From Rostratula benghalensis (lineage: Eukaryota > Chordata > Aves > Charadriiformes > Rostratulidae), in NCBI GenBank assembly GCA_013399305.1, contig VXAI01000035.1:5650646-5714645 (forward strand): DNA of 64,000 bases, given 5' to 3'. This document shows positions 36,578 through 50,000 of this stretch, in pieces. The first letter of the stretch is position 1. Each line of letters starts with the position of its first letter. Under the pieces are notes generated by a model. The model searched no databases, was not told the origin of the DNA, and saw only the letters and a program-made list of their open reading frames with translations. The position numbers and the translations under genes are program-made.

Positions 36578-39500
36578 AGCACAAGCATGGAGCAGGGAGG
36601 TATGGAAACATGTTTTCCCTCCCCTACCCCAATCCTTGCCTGGCTTTGGCAAGCAGGGCCATGTGCATTCCAGACTAGTTCGGGATGGCTCGAGGGATTT
36701 GCGATGGGATATGAAACACTTCGCTCGTAGGCTACCTGCCTAGCACCAGCTGTCGGGACTTTAGTGTGGTGGCTGTCCAGGGGGCCAGGCAGTGGCTTGC
36801 ATGAAAAGACTTGATAACTTCAGTTCAGATGGGAGCATGTTGTCTCCTTCAGCCGGGCTGCAAGTAACACTAATGAGGCACTTTGGGTAAAAAATGAGAC
36901 TGCATTTCCTTACCAATTTCCTCGTTGCTTGAGGTGTTGATGACACTCGGCGAACACTATTGTGCACTATGATAGTGCATTTCATACCAGACCATCTGCA
37001 CTTTGCTGATCTGGTGGTCCTGGCTGATTGGGCCAGTCTCAGAGATATCTCAGCAACCTGAGAAGACTCTTAGAGATGCTGGGTTTTCTCTAGATTTTCC
37101 TCAGATTCATCTCCTTGTCTCGTGCTGCTGTGCTGGGGGTGAGTGAAGTTCCCAAGATTTTGTATAGTGGGCCTGTCCCGTGGAGAGTATCATGAGGGAC
37201 AGAGAGACATGTTCTCCATCACACATGTCCAGTCACACCACACATCTTTGTGTAGGAACCAACAGCATGGTTCAGTGAGGAATTTGCACCTTAAAATTTT
37301 TTTCTAAACTCAAAATGGTGGCCCCGTGTAGTCCTGGTATAGTGCTAGATGGGAAAATGCAAATAACCATCCTCTATGCAACGTCTCAGACTAAGCAAGC
37401 CCCATCTTCACTCACTAAGACCTGTGGACAAAACAACAGGCAAACTTTTACTTCAGTCCTACCCACGGCATTTTCCTCCTACGGATTTATTGTCCTGGTA
37501 AATTGCTCTAGTTTATACCAGCAAACATAACAACTACACTTCAGAAAATGAACACTTCAAATCTGTAGGCTTTGTTGTTTACCCACCATGGGAACTTTTC
37601 CTTAGCATACTCAGGAAGAGATTGAATTCATCATCTCTCAAACATACTGACCTGAGGTAACGGGATAGTGTGAGCTGGTCATCCATGTCCTTCTGCCCAT
37701 TAGAACTTGGATCCTTGATATCCCGTGAATTATTTCTTTAAGAATATATGCTGAAAGTGTTATCCTCTTGGACCTCCTCTTTGTGGAAAGCCATGTAGAG
37801 TATGATATAGCCCAAAAAGCCTCATAACCAACCAGAGCACAACATCCAGCAAAGATCATCACATTTCCCCCCCTGCTCCTTGTACACTGTGGCACAGCAA
37901 GAAAGGTGGGGGACAGGGAAGAAGAGGGAAGGATGGAAAGGAGGGTTGGGCTCGGCAGTTTTAGGGTAGCTTGGTTGGCCATCATGCCATGTCTAATAGA
38001 TGCTGAGGCTAAAGGAGCTATTTAAACTCACATGGTCAATAGAGAGAGATTTGCACAGAAGGCTTATGTTCTTCCCGTATTTGAGATGGTGGAATGAATT
38101 GCTCTGAGAAGATGCCCATCCTCTCTAAGTGAGACTGACCAGCTTAGACTAGTCACTTCATTTTGTAATGTCTGAAGCAGCTATGAACCCTGTTGTTGTG
38201 TTGGTGTGACGCATCTCAGTTGTTGCTGTGGTCTGACACAGAGACCAGAGGAGATGCTTTGGAGGTGACCTCACTTCAGTTCTCGCTTGTGTTGTTTTTC
38301 TTAACCTAAGCGAAACAGCTGGTTTAGACTTCAAGAGAATCTAGAGGTTTGTAAATAATTTTTTTAAGAAATTAGAAGTATTTGTATTGTTTTCTTCATC
38401 ATATATTTAGGGCTAGTCTGCTAGGGAAGGTGTACAAAGTCTTTGAAGACAGCACAGAACTGAGTGGCTGAGCCCACGTGATGGTACTGTATTGGGTCTG
38501 AAAGTGAAGAGCTATGCCAGCATGGCATCAGTCCCCAGCTGGTAAGCTCAGTCCCATCTCATGCTGAGCGCAGTGAGGGCTCTGCACTGTGCTCCAGGCT
38601 GCTTCCAGAGAAGGATTTCCAGTGTGTGACATGCCCTCAAGAGGAGGGATGCTTGGAGGGGCTAAGTGGAGAGGAAGAGCAGAAGAAGAGACACATGTGA
38701 GGTGTTTGTTATATTGAGAGCCAGCAAGAAGGCGTCTGTGCAAGTCTGTCTGTCCTTCAGACTGAGAAGCTCTGAGTATGGTACTGCATTGCAGTTCTCA
38801 AAGACACCCCATGGAAACACAAATCTGTGCTCCATTACCATGGTGTCAGTCTGGAATAACCCCCTCAACTTTTGGCCCCTCATTGCTCCAGTCTCCCTGC
38901 AGTTACGGCATGGCCCTTCTCCAGAACATATTCTGAGAGTGCTCATGGATGAGAGGGAAGAGAGGTGATTACACGCAAGGAAAGAAAGAAAGAGAGCCAT
39001 GGGGGGATTGCTGGACATTCAAAGTGCTGCACATTTTGGCCTTTTATGTTTTATTGCTTTACTTCCCGTGACTGTCCAAAAGTGACTGTGAGTCAGTTCC
39101 TCACAACTGTGGAGAATAACATCAAACAAGAAAGGGAAAATGATTTCTCCATCTGCCTTGGAGAAGGGGTGGCATGATGTAAGGAAGCTCTGATGAAAGC
39201 CTGCTTTACAAGACCATTGCACATGGCTTGTACAAAGTACTTTTTAAGGCATGCTTTGGGCTTAGATGCTGCTGCCAAACAAGGGAGGAAGAAAGCTTAT
39301 TCCCTGCATCCCTATCTCTTCTTCCCAGCTTCTTGCATAATACTGAAATTCCAAGTGCAAAACTGTATCCTGCAGAGAAGGAAAAGCCAGCAACCTGGGG
39401 CAGCAGGCTTTTCTGAAAGATGGGGTGCAGAGTTCCTGGCTTTGTCTGAGCATCAGGCACTCTCCTCCCTGGCAAGGACATTTGGGGTAGCATCAACAGA

Positions 39501-41664
39501 CCTAGTGGGGGTGGTCTCTGAGGCTGCTGAGTTTCTTGGGGGTGCCAGTTCACTCACCCATAAGATTGTCTCTCATAGCATCTATTGTATGTTTTTGTTT
39601 GGTTTTGAGCGCTGTTACTGCCCAGGAGTTGCCCTAAGGAACTCTGAGTTCTGTTCTCTGTCTTTGAAATTCACTTTCTCTTTTGGAAGGCCACCCACAG
39701 TTCTTGATTTGAACCTGAATACCAGCCTCCAGGAAGCTTTTGTTGTTTCTGGTCTGTCTTAGGGGTGCATTTGGGCTGCTGAGGATGCACACACTGTATG
39801 CCTCAGCCTTCGGCATGGAGTACGGCTCACGTTTCATACTAACTGGGGGACGTAGAGGAATACTGGGGTCCTTCCAACCATTCCCAGAAAGCATCCCTGC
39901 TGGATCCCCACCAGCATTAATTTTGTTCTGTTATCAGTAAAATCTAAACCAAAAATTTTCAGGCAGTCCTAACATCATCCACATCACTGGATGTTGCATA
40001 TCACCCACCTAATCCATTACCTGCTGTCATTCTTTACACTCTAAAGAGGCAGTCCACATTAGAAAGGTACTCAGGCTGGAGGAAACTTTTAGATACTTCT
40101 AGATCCAACTTGTAAAAGCAAGATGTGTGTGTAAATTCAATGTTTGCTCCATGCCAACATGCACTTGAGAGATTGATTCAAGGCAATCCCTACCACTAAA
40201 ATGATATTTCAGGAAAGTAAGTGGTTTAGGAAGAAGAAAGGAGCGATCCTCTGGCAGTGTTAGTGGTCTAAATCTGCATCATCATGAGGAAGGGTGAAAG
40301 AAACCCCAATTTTTAAAAGATTATATTCATTATCAAAGAACGGCTGGTTGGAGATATAATGCTGGAGGAGGAGTGGAAGAGAATGAAAAATGTGGAGGGT
40401 TTATCCACAAAACTACTTTCCCATCATAGGTCTGGGACATCTGCCATGGCAGGAAATAGTAATGAAGGATATCATGTGGTTCCCCCAGTAATTTATGCTG
40501 TTACCCAGAGACCGTTCAGTTAAAGTCAAATGCTAAAATGGAGAAACTAGCAAATTCAGGTAAAATTCATTGCCTGAACTGTTTGCCGTAGCTCCTTACT
40601 GCAACCTCTTCTTGACATGCTCATCATTCAGCTTCCAAAATCTTCAGTTTGACCATTGTCAGAATAAGAGAAATGAAGGCGTGCTTTTGGAGGCGGAGGG
40701 ACCAGTAAGTATTTGCCCCAACTGTGAACGTGGAGCTTTCAGCATTTGCAATTTTGCCTGTGCTAATTCTCATGAAGTTGAACTGCCATAAACACTCTGG
40801 TGGTGCCAAGAGGTTTGAAAATCAGCATCGAGAGAGAAGGAGGAATAGAGACCACCACCTCCTGATTGCAAAGAAGCCCGAGGTCTAAATGGCAACAAAA
40901 CGTTATACATAACGTCTGATTAGCCGTGTGGAGAATGTAAAGAATTGAGACCTCCCGACACAGTTTACATTGGCCCTTTTTATGACTAATTGTGCAGAAA
41001 ATAGCTCTGCTTGCAGTGTGCATGGAAACAGTTCAGGTTTCTGCTGTGTGTCAGCTAATGGGCTAGCAAGGCTTTTTTTGCACAACTTCAAAGGCTCTGG
41101 CAATGGAGGTCCTTTGTGAGGGAATTATCTCCTGCTCCTTTGTACCCCTTTATCCTTCTAAGCCATGGAACAAAGAATTGTGAAACAAAGAGACAAAGTA
41201 ATTTGTAGGAGATCTCTAGACCTAGATAAAGTACATAACATTTGCTTAAAAACATTTTTCTGCCTCTGTCATCAAAACAAGGTTGTGTTTTTCTGTGTAG
41301 TTCATTGAACTTTTGAGGGATGCAACCTTATGCTTAGGTATGCTATTGATGGAAGTCACCAGAATGTCTGAAATGGTAAAAGAGAGCTTTAGTTTCTGTG
41401 GTCAATTAGAAAATACGTGGCTGTTACTGTTAGAGTTGGCTGAGAAGTTTATTTCTTTCTGCCTCGGGATATTTCACTAAGAAAGGAAGACGCGTTTTTC
41501 CAGCAGCGTGTGCGCATGTGTACGTGCCGTGTATTTTTCATCTAGTAGTAAAAACTCAAAGTGGTTTATCCTTTCTTTCTTCCAGTGAAAAATGAAACCT
41601 TGGGGAGATAAGGAAATGCATTACATGCATCTGCTTTTTGTAGTCCAAAGCACAGTTCTTAATT

Positions 41665-41700
41665 AAAAAAAAAAAAAAACACACAAAAAACAACCAAAAC
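41665..41700. repeat. Poly-A / A-C rich tract
   Basis: About 15 A are followed by cacacaaaaaacaaccaaaac, all low complexity. It could be a decayed retroposon tail, but no body is recognised upstream. Confidence 0.85.
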
Positions 41701-42443
41701 ACAAAACAGGGATGGGAGATGATTGATTAATGTTAGCAACCATGCTGTATAATGTGTTCCCCCAGTGTCTCCAGATCCTCTGTCTTGAAAAAACAATATG
41801 TGAGTGAAACGAGAATATTCTTGGCCTCATCAGATTTAACAAAGAAACTCCCCCCGAGTACAGTGAGCCCCACTAGCCTTTCCACTGCGTTTATGTTCAA
41901 ACTATGAAATTTTGTGTTTAGAACTGGGTCTTGTCCACAAGCAACTCCCATGAGAATCTCCTTATCCTTAGAGGGTAGAAGGACTGCATCCACACCTTTC
42001 CTGATTCTATTTTTTAAAAAAAAACATAAACTGTTAGCAGAAGCTGTATTGCATATCTCCATGCTCAAGTACAGACTTTCACTTCAAGTCCCTGTCTAGA
42101 AAATCTTTTATGTGTACTTTCTCTCATTTTCCCATACTTCCATGCATTTCCCGAGGCAGTTGGTATTCTGACCTCTTGGATCCAATTTTCATCAGCTGTC
42201 AAGGTAAATTTGGTTAACACTGCAGGAATAGTTTACTCAGGTTTAGACTGAAGAGGGAATAGTGACGGAAAAGTAAGAGCATTCCTGGTTTTTTGCTGTC
42301 TGATACGTCTCTAGATACAATAACTTTTCAATAGTTATACTTTCTTCTTCATGATTTTTTTTTTTAATGAAAATTTCCTGGCCAGGTAGGGAAATTTTTA
42401 AGTTAGCAGAAGCATACACACAGAAGCATTTATATAAAAAGTT

Positions 42444-42460
42444 CATATATATATATATAT
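42444..42460. repeat. (AT)n microsatellite
   Basis: About eight AT dinucleotides. Confidence 0.95.
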
Positions 42461-45339
42461 CAAAAGTTCCACTGATGTTATTAAAAAATCTGGCAATTAC
42501 TACATATTCTGTTTGCTTATATGGGCAGCCAAAGGGGCTGGGATTTGATATTTTTGGTGAGCTAATCCATGCTGATCTTAATTGTCTCTAATAAACAGGT
42601 TAAATTGGTTTCCATTGCATGCTGTAAACTGTCAAAAGTATTATGTTGTTATCGATATCTACTAAGTGAATGCTTATCTCAAGTTGTGTGTGAAGAGAGT
42701 CGTGTTATGTGACCCTCATATGTAATTTCTCATATAGAAAATTTTCCTGAATTTTAAAACTGGGAAGGATAATTATGATGGACTTAGCTACAGGAAGAAA
42801 GCCAAGACATTTATTCCAGGAATTCCTTAACCCTGTAAGTACAGCGATGACATGAGAGGGGTTTCATGCTTCACTTTACCCACCAGCACAGGACATCCCA
42901 AGTATGACCTTTTTTGTCCTTAAACTTTCCTCTTCTTAGTGTCTCTGATCCTGTGGAGCTTCTTGCCAGATGATACTGTGGGTAGCTGTTGGGAAGATGT
43001 CTGTGCTGGTTGGGAAGGCCGCTGGTTTGAGCAAGCATACTTTCAGTTTTTCCATCACTGAGGTAGAGCATGGCTTCAAGTTGCTTGTATTGTGCCTAAT
43101 GAGATGATGAGTTTGCCACAACAGCATTATCGTGGGGTAAAATAGATGGATACAAAAGCATGTGAATTCTGATTGAGCAGAGAAGTTAAGACAAGTAGTA
43201 GTCAGAGCTGGTTGGTACAAAAATCTTGCAATTAGATGGAAAGGATGTATTAGCAGGCAAAGCTGATGGTGAGATGGGTGGTGACTACCCAGATGTATGT
43301 GGGATAACCCAAACAGGAAAATTTGAAACGGAGTCTAAAGTTAAGGCTTTGCAAAGCTGGGTCGTGCCATGCCCTAGCAGGTTTTAAAGCTACAGAATTA
43401 TTTGGGGGTCAGCTTGAAGTTTTTCTTTGGCTTTGCTTGTTTTGTTTTGTTTTCTCTTGCTTGAACTGCAGCAATGAAAATATTTTAGTATGTGTTGATT
43501 TGTGGACCTAAATTGAAATAACTGTGTTCACATTCAAGTTTTTAATGAAGATATTTATTTATTCAGGTATTTGGAGTTTGGTAGGTTTTTGGTTTTTTTT
43601 CTAATGGAAGCTAGTATTCCCTCCTGTTAGGAAGGGCAAAATTAAAGAAATAAGCCTCGGAGCAGAGAGTAAGGAGATTTGTGATATGGAAATTTAATCT
43701 CTGGTCTCAGAAGAGGTCCTCAGGACATTCATTCCCCACACGGGTGGGTTTTAGCTGGGCAGAGACCACCTCTTCCCTGTAATTCTAGTCCAAATCCAAC
43801 ACAAACTGCTAGATAGCTGGAGGATTGTTCCCAAGAGAAGGGGTATGACAGAGGACAGAACAGCTCGGGGTAGCTTACCCTGTGGAAACACATCTCACCA
43901 CACTTACATTCTTCTGCCATCCTGTACAGCAGGTCACCTGTCCTAAAAGCTAGCCACTTTCATCATGCTCTCGACACAGAGGGCAGGATGGAAACTCCAG
44001 GAGGTCTTTTGATCTTCATCCACCACTTGAAGAGACTGGCAGGCCTTCCTGACAAGCCTGCGGTCCTGATATTTTATGGATTAGGAATCAGAGATGTTTC
44101 CTAGTTAAATTTTTTCTTGGTTTAAAGTGGTTAAAATTAGGTTATTTTGTACTGTTGCGATGTCAAAGATTTGTTGGATTTGAGACAAATGTTTACATTA
44201 AGAAATCTCTTGCTAGGACTGCAGTTCAGGAAAGGTAGAGTGTTGTACCACCGACTCAGAAACATCTCTGACTTCGACACCTTTGACTTTAGTTCCTCAA
44301 TGTCACTTTGCCAGTGACAGAATGGGGACCTTTGTTTGCCTTGGCCACTGCATAAAAAACCAGGATATGATCAAATCCAGTTAATCACTCACAAATGTCT
44401 CATTTCTTGAATCTCTGAGGGCGTGTAATACATTTTTGGGACTGCTCTCTGCTTCTTTGGCTTTTGTTATAAGTGAGTTAGTCAGGGGAAAATCAAATTT
44501 TGAGTTTTCTTAAAAGGAAGTGAAGGAATCCTGGAACACACCAGGGTTCTGCAAATGTACATTTAATCATTTAAAGAAATGTCTTTTGGCTAAAAGCTCT
44601 TACCAGCGCTTGCAAGTTGCGCTAACGGCCATATGACTACATCATTCTCACAACTGATGCAAATTAGCACCCTTGTTGGCAGTGTCAGCAGAGTGATGCA
44701 GGCTGAAGTGAGTACTAGGGGCTCAATTACTCTCAAATTCGTAGCCACTTTGTGTGGACTGGGTGAAGTGTCCCAGGGATGAGTCTGCTGGTGGTTACGC
44801 AGTGGCACGCATGGAGAGAGATTGGGGCATGTTCTGCCTGCCTTGTTTCTTCTATTAAAAGCATTTGGCTCTTCTATGGAGCTGGGCAGTTATGGACATC
44901 TCCTGCAAACACTTTTACCCTGTGTTTAAGGCATATGTATGCTCTCCAAGCAGCAGCAAACCAGAGGAGTGTGTTTTTATGCATGGCACGTGGTGGAACT
45001 CCCTGCTGCAAAGATGTCATGGGGCAAAAAGTACATGGAGGTAGAGGCTTGAGCACATTTGTGGTGAATTGGTCTATTCAGAGCTGGCAGTGAGACGCGA
45101 TGACCTGGGTGTAAATGGGGGTCACCCAGCCATGCAGAGCTGGAAGCTAATGGACATAATGGGGGAGGATCGGTCTGTCCTTTTCCTGGTGTTATTCGTG
45201 TATGTATTTATATACCTTTAATATTCACCATGGGACACAGCTGGAGACAGGTTATTGGGGTACATGGATTTTAATAAACCTGTTAGTGGTGTTCTTGCCT
45301 CTTTACTTTATACCCCTAACCCATCCCCAAAACAATGTC

Positions 45340-45475
45340 AGACTCTGACAATAAGTTGAAAGCTTTGGAGGGATTACACTGCCTTATTGAGTGTGTACCC
45401 AAAGCCCTTTGAGGGCTCCCATTGACTCCAGCGGGATTTGGTTCAGACCTCAAGTGTATAGGACTCTCTTAAGTA
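45340..45475. repeat. Possible ancient amniote repeat fragment
   Basis: Contains gctcccattgactccagcgg followed by gatttggttcagacctcaag, comparable with the related core at 31145 in this window and with a cattgacttcaatggg-atttggatcagg pattern recalled from reptile repeats. Strand and limits are uncertain. Confidence 0.3.
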
Positions 45476-46228
45476 AACTCTTTCAAGGCCCGTACATGCT
45501 GCAATACTTATTCAGCTCTTTGTTACTTCTGTGAAAAGGAATGCGACCTTTACACTTCCAGCAAAGAGCTCTGATTTACAGGACTAAATCTTCACATTTT
45601 GGGAGAGATAAGGTTACCATCCCAGCTCCTCCCAGCCCTGCTGTGCAGGTGGCTGAGCTGTTGATGAAGCAATTCCTGAATCACTGCCATTTTAGGTAGA
45701 TGAGCTCTGAGCGTGCAGTACGGCAGATTCAGAGCTTCTTCATAAGCAGATGTCCATGAACGATGGTAGGCAAGGTGGACATCTGGGCTTGTAAGTTGTT
45801 TCAATTCATGAGTCAAAACCCTAGTAATACTGTTTTCATCACAGCAGAGTAATTTCTGATATCCATGTTAGAAGTTTATTTAGTCCACGTGCATACTGAA
45901 AATGGTCACAGTGGAAGACTAGACTAGCAATTCATCTTGGTTTTCTTTTATCCACCCAGTCACTTGGCCATGTGAAGGGAGGGGAGCAGATAAGATGGAA
46001 GAATGCCGTATTGGGCTGTATGCTGTCTCTTCCCCTGGCCATTGCCAAAGGCTGCAGTGGGCTACAGTGAATAGTTGAGTCTGAATTCCAGCAAATCATG
46101 TAACGTGCCTTTCTTGCTGCTCTATTTCTGGTGACTTTGCCTTCCAAACCTGTTGTTCCCACGGGAGAAACTCAGGTGAGCAAGAGGAGACATTTGATTG
46201 ACAGTGATATTTTCTACCTGTATTTTAG

Positions 46229-46319
46229 GTCACTTCCTGGGTAACAACACTGTGATTGATGTACTGAGACAAGCAGGATTTGAAGTGGAGCACACCCCTC
46301 CTGGACAACCGATTGGAAA
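46229..46319 (+). CDS. Internal coding exon of an unidentified gene (91 bp)
   Basis: A pyrimidine-rich stretch (gatattttctacctgtatttt) ends in AG at 46227-46228, and a strong donor (gtaagc) starts at 46320. Between them the only sensible frame is open. It has two bases completing a codon, then 29 codons, then two bases (AA) of a codon completed in the next exon, so the upstream intron is phase 1 and the downstream intron phase 2. The frame reads [20 protein letters not shown] and continues [10 protein letters not shown] stop (TAA at 46321-46323) follows immediately inside the intron, as expected if coding ends at the splice site. The composition suggests a helix ([10 protein letters not shown]), a strand (FEVEH) and a Pro/Gly loop (TPPGQPIG), as in a folded alpha/beta domain. 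I do not recognise the family and assign no function. Flanking introns exceed the intervals searched, consistent with a large gene. Confidence 0.6.
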
Positions 46320-47005
46320 GTAAGCAGCTGCCTGTAGACTATTAGTCATTATCTCTCTTTCTTTCCTTTTCTCTCCTTTTTTTCTGTGACTGAGAAAGAT
46401 TATTGCATTAGTATAGGAGACTGGGTGAGGAACCTCTCTTTGTCACCCAAGTTCCAGACAAAAAGTAGTTCGGAAACAAATGGAGCCTCAGCGGCTGCCT
46501 TTTTTTCACTTGTGGTCATTATTGATTTCACAGCTTCTTAACAGCACCAGATGAGAAGCACCACGGTTTCTTTCTGTTTTCAAGGACCATCTCATTGTGC
46601 TCTTTCCCTGACCCCACCTAGCTATTTTGTCTTTGTCTCTCCACGGGGTTTTAGTTGCTTCTCCATTACAGGGCAGTAGACTGCCACCAACTTCATTTTT
46701 CAGGCCTGTCCATCAGGCTACTCTTCTTCAGGTGGGATTCCAGTTTTGCCTGAAGAACCAGATTTAATGTAGCAGATACACCTTGGAAAGTGTGTTCAGT
46801 AGGTAAAAAGTGATTTAATATTTCCTGAGCTTCTCCATCTGTCTGATTAAGTAAAGCACGCAAAAAGGATTAATTTCCAGGCTCTTGGCAACCTTCATTA
46901 GGATAAAATATGGCACAAAGTTGTCCCCAAGTAGTGAAACAGACTTCCTTCCTCCCCTAGACTCTTCTTTTTCCTGGCCATTTAGATGAGGTCGCTGTGT
47001 AAAGA

Positions 47006-47055
47006 TATCATAGACTAGCAAACTGGGAGGGATGGTAGGAGAACATCTAGCTTTG
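47006..47055 (-). mobile_element. Possible old CR1/L3 3' tail, minus strand
   Basis: atcatagactagc followed by ctgggagggatggta and acatctag resembles a reverse-complemented 3' terminus of an old CR1-clade LINE (catagact, aagggacc, atcatctagtc). It is only about 50 bp long and highly diverged. Confidence 0.35.
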
Positions 47056-50000
47056 CAAAGCTAACCTTTCCCCTGCATTCTGCAGATAAAAATTGGCTGA
47101 GATTGCTCTGTTGCAGGATTGTTATCCTCATTAGGAGAAAGTATTAGCAGCGTGCTCCTGTCCCTGGTGGGCAGACATGACATGGTCCAAATACGGGGTG
47201 AGCTTCAATATGGAGGATTAATCGCAGGGCTAGTAGACCATGTCTGAAAAAGCTATGTTTAATATAGTTGGAAAATCTGGCTGATCTAACCTTGTTTGTG
47301 AAACACTTGCCATGATTCATATAGAATATAATATGGCTCAACTGTACATAAGTGTCTTTGACAGAGCATTTATCCTAAATGCTTCTTGGAATATGTTGAG
47401 CAGAGCAATAAAAGCATATTCTAAATAACAATGGGGAAAAGAAGAAGAGAAAGCTATCAAACACAAGGAAGAGCATATATTCAGAGGGGGTTTAAGCAGC
47501 ACTTTGGCAGAGGGAGAAAAACCAACATGGTACAGGGAAGAGCATTACACACTGTAACTGGCTGGAGCTGGAAATTTTGGCTAAAAATCAACAAAAAGGC
47601 CTGTTTATAAAAATACAGCAAAACAGAAGAACCAAGCAATTTATACCAAAACCGCTGAGGTATACCTTTCCTAGGTGTCTGACAAAGAAACTTTCCTTCC
47701 AGGGAAGTGGGCATTTTCCCCAGCAATTTTCATTTAGTTGAAAGTATCATCTTCCCATGTAATATGTTTCAACTGCAAATTCTTAAACTGTTAATTTATT
47801 GGCTGTTTGCAAGGCCTTGAGAAGAAAGATACAGTAGTGCGAGAGATGTCCAAGAATAGTCTCTGCTCTTTATGGTCTTGGGATATGTCTATACACGTCA
47901 TCACAGACTTGAAATAACGTGATGGGGCAGGAAACTTGAAACAAAGCCACTGCTTGATGTTGACTTATTTGCAAAAAAGGGCACCTTGGTGTGTGCGTTC
48001 CTCCACCTTGGCAGTGGTGGCTCTTGTTCGTGACGTCTTCCCTAAAATTGTCAGTCCCTGGGGGAGATATATTTGAAAGCGAGTAGACTTGGACTTCTGC
48101 CTGGAACAATGCATATGTCCTCAGCTGAGTTATCCTACACTTGGTAGCTTCTTTTCCCAGCTCCAGACCACAGTGTTGGGCAGATTGCTCCCTTTGTCTG
48201 CACTAGTACCCAAATTTCAATGGTATCTGTCCTGAATGCTGTAGGTACAAAACTTTATTAGGGCTATGCTGATGTGCATGAGTACTGGACTGAGTTGAAG
48301 GAGAACACATGGTTGTATTCCATAAAGATTAGATGTTCTGCTGATAGACGTGTTCCTATGGTCTGATGATCCAGGCAGGTCAGCCATCATCTCTTAGATG
48401 AGAATACAGAAAGAAAAAGAAATGGTATGGTAAAGAAATCTAGGATTACTACAAAATTGCATTATTTGAGGTGCAGAACCAGTGGAAGATTATGGAAAGT
48501 TTATATGGTCTACATATAGACTATATAAAATATAGTATATATAGAAAGTTTAAATAAGGAGAATTTAAATATAATCACGGGAAACAGCTTGCTGCCTTTA
48601 GGAAAAAAAAAGAAAAAGAGACTCCCAGACGTGCACATCAACAACTGTATTTTCATTGTCCTACAGCTGGGACTGTAGCCATCAGAAGGGCTTGGGGTTC
48701 CCCCTCCTTTTCAGACGAGCCTGTTTTATGATTTCTGGCCAAGCTGCAAAAGACTATTTAATCAGACACAGGTATGACAAAAGGCGACAACATATTCAGA
48801 AAGCGTGGTCAGTTATTTATTGGGACATTTGGGTTATATTACTGTAATTAAGAGTCTTAAGGAACCTTGCATTTTTGTCTACCATTCTTTTGTTGCTCTC
48901 CTCTTTCCTTTTTTAAAAGGTGAAATAAAAACATTTGAAAACAGATAGAAAGGCCCAGAAGAGGAACCAGTTCAGGGTAGGGGTTATACTAAGCTCATGT
49001 ATACATAGAATAAACAAGTGGAGGCTCAATAGATTTTGAGCTGCCTGCAAGCAGAGATTGTTTTCTGCATCATAGAGCTGCAAGTGTTTTCATCTTGATT
49101 CTTGTGGAGCCATACATGAAACAAGAGATGTTTCTCTCCTCTGCTGAAACCCAAAAGAGACATTGCTGCTTCTCCTCCAAATAAGTTGTTTAAGGGAGTC
49201 AAGCCCACTGCATTACATTCTGGCACTGACAATTGAAAAACTGGATAGTGTTCAGGGAAGATCAGCTGGACTCTAATGTAGAGATTGGTGGGGGTGGACA
49301 GCACATGGAAAAAATGCAAGGGTTGGAAAAAAATTAAGCAGCTGCATGCTTATGTTTTGGCCAAAGAAATTCAAAAAAGGATCGTTGTGGACAGATTGTG
49401 CCCAGAAGAACCAAGAGGAAAAATCTGAGCTGACACAAAGGAACGATTGGAGGTCTATCATGTTGAAAATAATGATGATTTTGGCTGAATATCAATGTTT
49501 TCTTGACAGCTAGATGCAGGGCAGTCTTCCTCAGGTTAAGTCAGAAGCCCTATTATTTCAAACAATGAAAGTAGTTTCTGCAAAACACTCATCCTGTGTC
49601 CTACTTACTACCAGTGCTGCCTTGCCCAAAAAGGAAAATGCTGTTTTTCTTTAGTATCTCTGTTCCTAGAATAGTTTGATTATTATGCTTGGAATGATTA
49701 GTAGTCTGAACTTTATTGTTCAATAATAACCAAACACTGGTATCATAAATGGGTGGAGTAGTCTAGTATTGACATTTCAGCTCTGCCATCCATTTCAGCT
49801 TCAGAAAGACAAGAGAATATCTTTTTAGAAAGTAACTGGTACTCTTCATGTGTACCAGGAAAGCTTTGGGAAGAGTGAAACAGGACAAAGACCAAAGCAG
49901 TTCATGCTTTCAATTACATACAGGCTGGGTAAAGCCAGAAGATTATTGGCTTCCTCTGTCCAAAATGCTAAGCATGGATTATGAAATGCTGCTCTTTGAG

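Larger units (their letters stand above)
36578..46228. other. Long unique non-coding stretch upstream of the exon
   Basis: No confident exon was seen in this 9.6 kb. It holds the longest open frame of the window (189 codons, 39193-39762, plus), which lacks domain signatures and overlaps open frames on the other strand. It also holds a 111-codon minus-strand frame at 41733-42068, a poly-A-rich tract at 41665-41700, an (AT)n microsatellite at 42444-42460, a (TTTTG)n patch near 43438-43452 and a faint old-repeat motif near 45413-45450. It is most likely intron. Confidence 0.5.

Noticed and set aside
39193..39762. Longest open frame in the window (189 codons, plus strand)
   Set aside because: With six frames over 64 kb, about one frame of this length is near chance expectation. 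No domain motif was seen, several overlapping frames lie on the opposite strand, and there is no start or splice context.
41160..41220. gaattgtgaaacaaagagac-like stretch, possibly MIR on the minus strand
   Set aside because: Similarity is limited to A-rich words and no ordered core blocks are visible.
44280..44340. ttagttcctcaatg ... gacagaatggggacc, reminiscent of a MIR tail
   Set aside because: Needs an insertion in the middle of the core and has no supporting upstream blocks; too weak to list.
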